Shown: piece after piece, positions 10,700 through 22,007 of the stretch
How positions within the stretch are numbered: the first letter of the stretch is position 1
How the letters are laid out: each line of letters begins with the position of its first letter
Origin: Ephydatia muelleri
Taxonomy: Eukaryota; Porifera; Demospongiae; Spongillida; Spongillidae
Direction of reading: 5' to 3'
DNA: 64,000 nt
NCBI GenBank assembly: GCA_013339895.1
Contig: JABACO010000001.1
Location: forward strand, 26,479,631 to 26,543,630
Notes under the pieces: generated by a model
Database searches by the model: none
The model's input: the letters and a program-made list of their open reading frames with translations, nothing else
What the model was told of the DNA's origin: nothing
Made by a program: the position numbers and the translations under genes

Positions 10700-12490
10700 G
10701 CTAAAGAATAATCTGTTGTCATGACAACAACCACTAGTGTTGTTCATACAGTAGTGTGGATTGTTTTAGACCATACATATCATCCACAGATGTACTTTAT
10801 ACCTGCACTCCGATATGTACTGAACAGCCATGCGTATTCATCCATAATGCTAACATAGTAGACGAAGCCAATGGGAGTTCGATGAAGAGATGTGTGGGTG
10901 CGATGTGTGAACTACATGTTGGCATTGTGCATGTGTGTGCATGAGTATAGGTGTATGTCTGGCATGTTATAGCTCACCTCACCGTATATGGTCACACAGT
11001 AGCCGCATGGTCAGCTGAGGTCTCTATCCTTCCCAGAGCACACAAGCTGCCCTGACACATGTCCTGGCTGATGGTGGGAAGGGGGGTGGAGCCAGTAGTG
11101 GGAACACAGGAGGTTCTCTGAGGTCAACTGGTGGAGCACGTTGTGAGAATCCAGCCATCCAGAGTAGCAGTGTAACCCCTGGAGTGTCTGGTGGAAAGGG
11201 GAGGAGGGTGACATGGGACTGGGGAAGAGGTAGGGGACAATAACCAGTAGTCAGGTGGTGGTCCACACAGTTCTGGTGTTGTGATGGTAACAAAGTGGGT
11301 GTGGTGTGATGAGGTGAGGGTGATGTGACGGTGAGGTGGCCATGACCTTTACTACATGGTGGGGAGGAGGGAGTGGAGTGTGATGTTGACATAGTGGGTG
11401 TGATGTGGTGATGAGGTGGAATGAGAAGAGGATGAGGTGAGATGAGGTGGTGATGAGGTGAGGTAAGGGTGACTCCAGTAGCAACTGAGAGAGCTTCCAC
11501 TCCCTTTTGACAGCTTACTGGATCTGCATGGTATTTAGAGCAAGTGGAACTTGCAAGTGTCATGGATGCAGTGGGACTGCTATTTGAAGGTCCCCAGACC
11601 ATTTAGAAACAGCAAGAGAGACTAAAGATGTAGATGCTTGCCCATGTACATTCTAACACTATGCCACAACGGAAGAGAGGGATGACGTCATGGAGATGGA
11701 CAGGGTTAAGTAAGGAAGGTAGGACGGACACCGTATTTGAGGCAGAGACATATGTAACCATGGTGATGTGCTATTGAAATATGCACATGTCTTCACACAC
11801 ACAAATGTGCCGTTGGGAACTAGCATTGAATCCGACAGCCATTATGCAATGCTGGTTTAGGTCTGGGCCCTTCTGCTATGACATCATGTGTTGTTGCAGC
11901 TCTACAAACTACATGATACAAAATGGCATCCTTATGCAATGGAAACCATGGCAACACAAGAACTACTGCATGCTAACATCCACAATCCCATAATGCTGAC
12001 CATGTGTCGGAGCTCAGTATACTCTCTGTATACTCTCTGTACACTCAATGACCATTTGCTACACCACACACACTGGTAGTAAACCATATTTTAACCTTCA
12101 GTTCTGTACACCCCTGCACATGGGAACCCAATAATCTTTTGGAGGTATAACTTGGGAGCATAACTCAAACCACACCAGCATCATGACTGGAGTCCCCAGG
12201 TAACCAACGGCTACCTCTGGTCCCAGTTCTGATCAGTGCTAGGGAGCCAGCACTCCACATGCTCCACACTGCCTACCCACCTTATATGGGCAACCTGGGT
12301 TATTAACCACACCTGCTGTTGGCATGGCAACCATGTAACATAGATACAACATTAGCACAGTATATGTACACATGTCTCCATGGACACACACACTAACATG
12401 TACTCACACAAATACCAGAATAGGTGCACACACTTGTGCGCCATGCACAGTGAGGGGTGAGGAAGGGGAGGGAGGAGAGAGGCCAAGGGT
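10700..12490. other. Duplicated flank, no gene seen
   Basis: Part of the left segmental copy. A segment with TTCCATCCAGTACTGCC (minus strand LDKTGSTGWNLKVELQSF) recurs at 9,710, 12,805, 53,585, 55,365 and 56,467, always next to polypurine DNA. I see no gene model that uses it. Confidence 0.45.
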
Positions 12491-12627
12491 CATCGGCTAA
12501 TTCTTGTACTCCCATTGTATGGCTTTGTGTATACATGTCTCCATGGAGCCAAACTCACACATGTGAGTACACACAAACGTGCACACACATGCACTTGAAT
12601 AAGTGCTAACGCATTTATATATGTCCC

Positions 12628-12750
<123 letters not shown>

Positions 12751-12864
12751 CACATATTGTACGTACATGTGGCAATGGAGTTAAAAGACTGAAGTTCCAC
12801 CTTGAGGTTCCATCCAGTACTGCCCATCTTGTCTAGAGCTACATAGCAAGAGCACTGCAGGAAA

Positions 12865-13105
12865 TGAGGGGAGAGGATGGGAGGGGAGGAGAAGGGAGAG
12901 AGAGGGGAGAAGGAGAGAGAAGAAGGGGAGGAGAGAAGGGGAGGGGAAGGGAGAAGGGGAGGGGAGGGGAGGGGAGAAGGGGAGGGGAGGGGCTAAGGGG
13001 AGGGGAGGGGGAGGGGAGAGAAGGGGATGGGAGGGGAGAAGGGGAGGGAGAAGGGGAGGGGAGAAGGGGAGGGGAGAAGGGGAGGGGAGAAGGGGAGGGG
13101 AGAAT
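12865..13105. repeat. 240-bp polypurine tract
   Basis: Units of GGGGAGGGGAGAA on the plus strand, bounded by the TTCCATCCAGTACTGCC segment on the left and a TTATTAGTGATTATTAAACA motif on the right. No coding content. Confidence 0.8.
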
Positions 13106-14225
13106 AACCAATCATACGCCATATTATTAGTGATTATTAAACATGCTGTCATGACACTTGCATGTGGCTCATTAGATGTGCTTGATCACGGCAATGTAGA
13201 AACGTTTGCTGTATGCCAATCTTCAAGTCAAGACTTGTCTCCTACCCCAGTATCGTTTGCCCCCAGACTAATGGACTAATGTCTCCCTATTGAATAGAAG
13301 ACGTCTATACATGCACGTAAATGAACGCACACATACATATACACACGCGTGCATAATTTATCCGTACTGTAGATCGTTTAGACCATACTTACGTACGCCA
13401 TATCGTCCACTGATTTACTTTAATCAGGATTATACTGTACCTCCATTAATAAAGAGGTTCTCTATCTACTCCGATCCGCACTGCTTAAGCGCACGTGAGT
13501 TCTTGCGTCAGAGGTGCTTCTAGTGAGCTGTATGGTCTTCCACTTCTTGTTTTCCAACTCCGATGGATTTCTGAAAGTCAGGCGCTAATATAAATCGATT
13601 ATTAACTCAACAATGATTCACTGTCACGTGCGAAAGGGTGTCGACTATCCAAATTGTGATGTCACGTGAGCCGAAGCACATATCATGTTCCACTATGAAC
13701 AATCCACACCTCTGACAAACGCAGCTGCAAAGGCACTGATAAATGAAGCATCTATGAAGAGCCTAAAGATTGTGTTAGTATGCACCAGAAGGTCCAACAT
13801 GGCATGACTTGATGAAAGTCAAGCTCCACAGGCCTGCACATGTAGTCAATGAGGTGAGTACTGTTGTGTCCTCCTCACAATGCACAGCAGTAGTGGATCC
13901 ACTCCCCTCCCCTGTGACGTCACTTACACCACATGCATTGGCCACCACTGCAAGTTATTAGTGATTATTAAACAAACTGCCCTATTGAACACCAGGTAAA
14001 AACAAAGATTAACATAATACACTAAAAGGAGAATTGTCTACTAGTCAATTGCTAATCAAATGACAGTGATGTTCTAATGGTATGACTGACCACTGGAGGC
14101 CTCTAGGCAATGTTACCATCTCTTTAGTAAGTGTTGGATGATTCTTGAGCACATGGGAAAGTTCAGTAACTCCTCTTCTGGTGAACTTGTTATCACTAAG
14201 GTCAAGTTCCTTCAGCTTACAGTGT

Positions 14226-14323
14226 TCAAGACCCTTGGCCAGTGAAACATATAGCATCATCATCCAGACCACATAACCACAATGATAGTTTCTCCAATGT
14301 TTGGTTGTTGGTGAGTAGCTGTA
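14226..14323 (-). CDS. NLR-1 terminal LRR exon, shortened by a frameshift
   Basis: The acceptor is CCTTCCACAG at 14,324. In phase with the LRR cassettes it reads [31 protein letters not shown] and then TGA at 14,226. The paralogue at 58.6 kb reads [17 protein letters not shown] in place of FTGQGS. Copy 1 has one extra A near 14,243, and the lost frame (KELDLSDNKFTRRGV) is still visible downstream to 14,045. Whether this is real or an assembly error in an A run cannot be decided here. Confidence 0.75.
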
Positions 14324-17300
14324 CTGTGGAAGGAGGGGGGAGTACTAGAATACCAAGATATCTACTACAATAGCAGATGAAACCAAAGGGGGCGGGGGCA
14401 ATTACATTAGATACAAAGTTCACACAACCACTCACTGCAATACTAGCAAATAGTCAACAAGATGGTGGTGTCATTGTTAGAGAACTGGAAGGAACATTTC
14501 ATAACTGAAGCAGCAACTGGTGATGTTCCATGTGTAGTAAACAGACTAGTTAATCTGACTGGTTATTAAATAGCAATTTGTGTGTGTGTCTTCTAGCCGG
14601 CAGGCTTGGTCCATTTTATCATTGCACAACCATATAGTGTGCAGTATGATTTATGACATGTCACTGTAATGCTTAAAAAGTATTCACTACTACATCGCAA
14701 AGCAAAATAAAGTGTCGTAAAGTAAGTTATTATGTTATGTCACATGATGCATACTTGTAACCCCCTCCGCCCCCCACCCCCAACGTTGAGGACCATGTGT
14801 CTTTTTATTCTGGTACATCGAGCACTGAAGTGACAGAGTTGATGGAAGCAACAGCTCAATGAGACACTGCATCTTATTATAACCTGAAATAGGCCTGACA
14901 GCTGTACATGATCCAATGTGTTCACCATAGTGAACTAAAAGAGTTTGCCAAAGTGCAGCAGTGGAGGGTACGACGAATAACATACACAAAATACATACAT
15001 CATATAAGTTACCATGTTTTATATCAGTTACCATGGAGGTGACCTTCATATCACATCAAGCTTAGAGGTAAGGTTATGACTCAAAAAGTTCCAATTTTGA
15101 TTAATTTTGATTAATTACATTACATTTAGTAAGTCAATTATTGGTTTTTAGTGTTAATTGTTGTTTTGAATAACTACTAGCAAAAAAAACCCAACTATGT
15201 ACATGTAGCTACTGGACTGTTGTCTGCTTCACAATCACAACCCAGCTAGTACACATCTAATGGATAATGTAACACATTGCACAGCCATGCTGACCAGATG
15301 AATCGCATGACCCAGTGTTAACTACTATACAGCTTTGTCCACAACCTCATCAAATAAAGCACAGCTCACAATGCTCTATATTTCGTGGCCACATATGAGG
15401 GAGCCCTAACCCACGGAGGCCAGGGGCACACACACAGACACACCATACATCTTCAGTGCCATAGGGATTTCTTATCATCCTCCACATCTATGGCAACAGA
15501 CGTTGGCCTTTAATAATAATGCATTTTCAATTGCCATGCATATCAAATATTGTACCAAGAATTAACAACCTCTTCACTCGCTGTCATAACTGCTATGGTT
15601 GTCAACAACTTACCAAGACTGGCTAAGTTGAGGTCATCAAACGTGTTGTCTGATAGATCAAGTTCAGTCAATGTGGTGTTCACTTCAAGAGCACTGCACA
15701 ATTCAGATAAGCCCTCAGGTCCTATGCCACACCGATGAAGTTTAAGTGATGTGAGGACATAGTTTCCTCTTAACATTTTCCCTGTGCAATAAATGATGAA
15801 TTACAGTTCAAGTTATCAAACTCAATATATACACATTCATAGTCCATGTAGAGATACGAGTTACCATGGAGATAATAAATTACATGTAAAGCACAGCTCA
15901 CAATGCACAGGCAGCTTCGGATCCAGGGGTGGGGGGGGGGGGCACGTGACCCCCGCCCCCCCCCCCCACCCCTGAATTTATTAATTCATAACTTCGTGGG
16001 CTGCTTTATATAATAATAGTTGCACGCTTGCGCTGCCTATTGATACACGTACACATGAACTCTACTACTGTACTATATCCCGGACCCCCCGATACGCGAT
16101 CATAATTACATGTAACTGTGGCTGAAGCACAGTTACAAAAGGTATTGTAAAATTTTAAGAGAACAGGAAGGTACATGTCATAACTGGAGCAGAAGCTGGT
16201 GTTGTTCAATAGTGTGCAGTATGATGTATGTCACTGTAATGCTTAAAAAGTATTCACTACTACATCGCAAAGCAAAATAAAGTGTCGTAAAGTAAGTTAT
16301 TATGTTATGTCACATGATGCATACTTGTAACCCCCTCCGCCCCCACCCCCAACGTTGAGGACCATGTGTCTTTTTATTCTGGTACATCGAGCACTGAAGT
16401 GACAGAGCTGATGGAAGCAACAGCTCAATGAGACACTACAAAACTGGCATCTTATCATAACCTGAAATAGGCCTGACAGCTGTACATGATCCAATGTGTT
16501 CACCATAGTGAACTAAAAGTGTTTGCCAAAGTGCAGCAGTGGAGGGTACGACGAATAACATACACAAAATACATACATCATATAAGTTACCATGTTTTAT
16601 ATCAGGGGCAGAGCACACAACACACACACACACCATACATCTTCAGTGCCATAGGGATTTCTTATCATCCTCCACATCTATGGCAACAGACGTTGGCCTT
16701 TAATAATAATGCATTTTCAATTGCCATGCATATGAAACATTGTACCAACAATTAACAACCTCTTCACTCACTGTCATAACTGCTATGGTTATTATCAACA
16801 ACTTACCAAGAATGGCTAAGCTGTGGCCATCAAATGTGTTGACTGATAGACCAAGTTCAGTCAATGTGGTGTTCACTTCAAGAGCACTGCACAATTCAGA
16901 TAAGCCCTCAGGTCCTATGCCACACAGCTCAAGTTGAAGCAATGTGAGGACCTTGTTCCCTCTTAACATTTTCCCTGTGCAATAAATGAAGAATTACAGT
17001 TCAAGTTATCAAACTCAATATATACACATTCATAGTCCATGTATACGTTACCATGGAGATAATAATTTACATGTAAAGCACAGCTCACAATGCACCGGCA
17101 GCTGGTGCTACCATCAGCGCTTGTCACAGCTCACAATGCACAGGGCAGTAATAAGACGTAAAATTGTCATTGCATAACGTAGGTCTGGGCTCTCACAATG
17201 ATGACAAATGTCACACAAGCTAGAGTCATGCAACCTTTGTCAACTATTGTAAGAGTACAGTGCCCTATATTTAGTGGCCACATACGTCAGCCTCTTTTTC

Positions 17301-19421
17301 AATACATATTACCTGTAAGTATGGTTACCATGGAGATACCTACATGTAAATTTACACATCATTTACAAATGAGGACCACCAAGAGCCATGGATGGGCCCC
17401 TGAGTACAGTGCCCTATATTTTGTGGCCACAGATGTCCTCTTTTTGAAAACATATTACCATTGGGTACTATTTCAGTGACCATGGTCCACACCATGTACA
17501 ATGAGGACCACCACTTGTTGAGAGCCATGGAAGAGCCTCTGGCTGCAGCTATAAATGACCCTCTTCTGAGCAAGCCCCCAGCCACAGAGTATGAGGGAGC
17601 ACTGTAAACTCTCCCATAGAGGCCAGGGGCAGAACACACAACACACATACACCATACATCTTCAGTGCCATAGGGATTTCATATCATCTACCACATCTAT
17701 GGCAACAGACGTTGGCCTTTAATAATAATGCATTTTCAATTGCCATGCATATGAAACATTGTACCAAGAATTAACAACCTCTTCACTCACTGTCATAACT
17801 GCTACGGTTATTAACTTACCAAGACTGGCTAAGCTGTGGACATCAAATGTGTTGCTCGATAGATCAAGTTCAGTCAATGTGGTGTTCATTTGAAGAGCAC
17901 TGCACAATTCAGATAAGCCCTCAGGTCCTATGCCACAGTACACAAGTTTAAGTGATGTGAGGACCTTGTTACCTCTTAACATTTTCCCTGTGCAATAAAT
18001 GAAGAATTACAGTTCAAGTTATCAAACTCAATATATACACATTCATAGTCCATGTAGAAATACGAGTTACCATGGAGATAATAATTTACGTGTAAAACAC
18101 AGCTCACAATGCACAGGCAGCGGTGGATCCAGGGGGAGCGGCACTCGACCCCCACCCCCCCTCCCCCCCCCCCATTTATTAATTCATAACTTCGTGGGCC
18201 ACTTTATATAATAATAGTTGCACGATTGCGCTGCCTATTGATACAAGTACACATGAACTCTACTACTGTACTATATCCCGGGCCCCCCGATAAGGGATCA
18301 TAAACTGTACTTGAAAAAGGTATTGTAAAATTTTAAGAGAACTGGAAGGTACATGTCGTAACTGGAGCAGAAGCTGGTGTTGTTCGATGTGTAGTTAACA
18401 GACTAGTTATGCAAAGATCATCTGACTGTTTATTAAAATGCAATTTGTGTGTGTGTCTTCTAGCCGGCAGGCTTGGTCCATTTCATCATTGCACAACCAT
18501 ATAGTGTGTAGTATGATTTATGACATGTCACTGTAATGCTTAAAAAGTATTCACTACTACATCGCAAAGCAAAATAAAGTGTCGTAAAGTAAGTTATTAT
18601 GTTATGTCACATGATGCATACTTGTAATCCCCTCCGCCCCCACCCCCAACGTTGAGGACCATGTGTCTTTTTATTCTGGTACATCGAGCACTGAAGTGAC
18701 AGAGCTGATGGAAGCAACAGCTCAATGAGACACTGCATCTTATTATAACCTGAAATAGGCCTGACAGCTGTACATGATCCAATGTGTTCACCATAGTGAA
18801 CTAAAAGAGTTTGCCAAAGTGCAGCAGTGGAGGGTACGACGAATAACATACACAAAATACATACATCATATAAGTTACCATGTTTTATATCAGTTACCAT
18901 GGAGATGACCTTCATATCACATCAAGCTTAGAGGTAAGGTTATGACTCAAAAAGTTCCAATTTTGATTAATTTTGATTAATAACATTGCATTTAGTTACT
19001 CTATGACTGGTTTTTAGTGTTTTCGAGTTTAAATTGTTGTTTTGAATATTTACTAGCAAAACGCAAATCAAACTTTCAGTCAGCTTATAAATCCTCTAAT
19101 TACTTATAATTATAATATCAATAGAAAGTATTTGATTTTAACTTTACACCTATTAAAGGTAATCAGGTTTTAATATAACATTGGTAGTACACATCCATTA
19201 ATTCATTTAGATTAATCATCCTATTAAGAAGTTATATTAATTTTGAATCCTTTGCCTTCATTTGCGGAACACCAGGTATATGTGATGTGTTGATGTGTTC
19301 ATGTTGGGAAATTCTGATCATTACGTTGTGTGGGTGTCATGCATGATTGCATTTTTCCACCAATGTTACTTTTGTATCAAACCCTGGGAAGTTGCTCAAC
19401 CATCTGAAGCATAGTATCAGT

Positions 19422-19493
<72 letters not shown>

Positions 19494-21924
19494 GGGTGTT
19501 CTTGTAAGGGGGAAGAGACACATTCTCCCCACCCCATAATGATTAAGGAGCTAGGAGGGACAGTTGTGTGGTGTCCCTTTGGCATGGTTTGATGACTTGT
19601 GGAGTTGCCTTTAAATGGGGTATTGATGTGCACTGATGTCATGGCAAGAGGTGTGGACTTTCCTGCACGGGACTGGGTTATCCAGTTTGACCCTCCTCTT
19701 CATCTGCACGATATGGGTGTGTGGGTGTGGGTATCTTCTTTCATGCGAGTGTATATATTTAGTAAAAGTGAATCTGTGCGTGTGTAGCGTCCAGCTTTAG
19801 GATGGAATTATATGGATTGACCCAAGTATCAGTTATTTGGCAGCAGTCCTTCACACGTGTGCAACTAACAGAAGATAAACATTTATACACAGCATTCTAC
19901 AGCCATGTACAACGAGAGCTTCACTATAGTTCAACACTCCACTCCAACTCTCTCTGACCCATAACCAGTGAGTATGGTTACCATGGAGATGACCTACATG
20001 TACATTTACACATCATGTACAAATGAGGACCACCAAGAGCCCATGGATGGGCCTCTGAGTACAGAGCCCTATATTTCGTGGCCACATATATGAGGGAGCA
20101 CTGTAAACTCTCCCATAGAGGCCAGGGGCAGAGCACACCGCACACACACACACCATACATCTTCAGTGCCATAGGGATTTCTTAACTTCCTTCACATCTA
20201 TGGCAACAGACGTTGGCCTTTAATAATAATGCATTTTCAATTGCCATGCATATGAAACATTGTACCAAGAATTAACAACCTCTTCACTCACTGTCATAAC
20301 TGCTACGGTTATTAACTTACCAAGACTGGCTAAGCTGTGGACATCAAATGTGTTGCTCGATAGATCAAGTTCAGTCAATGTGGTGTTCATTTGAAGAGCA
20401 CTGCACAATTCAGATAAGCCCTCAGGTCCTATGCCACAGTACACAAGTTTAAGTGATGTGAGGACCTTGTTACCTCTTAACATTTTCCCTGTGCAATAAA
20501 TGAAGAATTACAGTTCAAGTTATCAAACTCAATATATACACATTCATAGTCCATGTAGATATACGAGTTACCATGGAGATAATAATTTACATGTAAAACA
20601 CAGCTCACAATGCACAGGCAGCGGTGGATCCAGGAGGAGCGGCACTCGACCCCCCCCCCCCCCCCTCCCCCCCCCCCCCCCCCCCCCCCCATTTACATAA
20701 CTTCGTGGGCCACTTTATATAATAGTAGTTGCACGATTGCGCTGCCTATTGATACACGTACACATGAACTCTACTACTGTACTATATCCCGGACCCCCGA
20801 TAAGGGATCATAAACTGTACTTGAAAAAGGTATTGTAAAATTTTAAGAGAACTGGAAGGTACATGTCGTAACTGGAGCAGAAGCTGGTGTTGTTCCATGA
20901 GTAGTTAACAGACTAGTTATGAAAAGATAATCTGACTGGTTATTAAATTGTAATTTGTGTGTGAGTCTTCTAGCCGGCAGGCTTGGTCCATTTCATCATT
21001 GCACAACCATATAGTGTGTAGTATGATTTATGACATGTCACTGTAATGCTTAAAAGTATTCACTACTACATCGCAAAGCAAAATAAAGTGTCGTAAAGTA
21101 AGTTATTATGATATGTCACATGATGCATACCTGTAACCCCCTCCGCCCCCCACCCCCAACGTTGAGGACCATGTGTCTTTTTATTCTGGTACATCGAGCA
21201 TTGAAGTGACAGAGTTGATGGAAGCAACAGCTCAAAGAGACACTGCATCTTATTATAACCTGAAATAGGCCTGACAGCTGTACATGATCCAATGTGTTCA
21301 CCATAGTGAACTAAAAGAGTTTGCCAAAGTGCAGCAGTGGAGGGTACGACGAATAACATACACAAAATACATACATCATATCATGTTTAATATCTGTTAC
21401 CATGGAGGTGACCTTCATAATACATAAAGCTTAGAGGTAAGGTTATGACTCAAAAAGTTCCAATTTTGATTAATTTTGATTAATAACATTACATTTAGTT
21501 ACTCTATGACTGGTTTTTAGTGTTTTCGAGTTTAAATTGTTGTTTTGAATATTTACCAGCAAAACGCAAATCAAACTTTCAGTCAGCTTATAAATCCTCT
21601 AATTACTTATAATTATAATATCAATAGAAAGTATTTGATTTTATCTTTACACCTATTAAAGGTAATCAGGTTTTAATATGACATTGGTAGTACACATTCA
21701 TTAATTCATTTAGATTAATCATCCTATTAAGAAATTATACTAATTTAGAATCCTTTGCCTTCATTTGCGGAACACCCGGTATATGTGATGTGTTGATGTG
21801 TTCATGTTGGGAAATTCTGATCATTACGTTGTGTGGGTGTCATGCATGACTGCATTTTTCCACCAATGTTACTTTTGTATCAAACCCTGGGAAGTTGCTC
21901 AACCATCTGAAGCATAGTATCAGT

Positions 21925-22007
<83 letters not shown>

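Noticed and set aside
9973-10747. Minus-strand open frame of 253 codons rich in Pro, Ser and Leu
   Set aside because: The long Pro/Ser/Leu part is the complement of the polypurine tract. Only the C-terminal piece is a genuine Merlin-like transposase relic.
17330-17345. GTTACCATGGAGAT blocks in each unit as RFX X-boxes
   Set aside because: The left half-site fits GTNRCC, but the right half (GGAGAT) does not match RGYAAC. The recurrence is explained by duplication.
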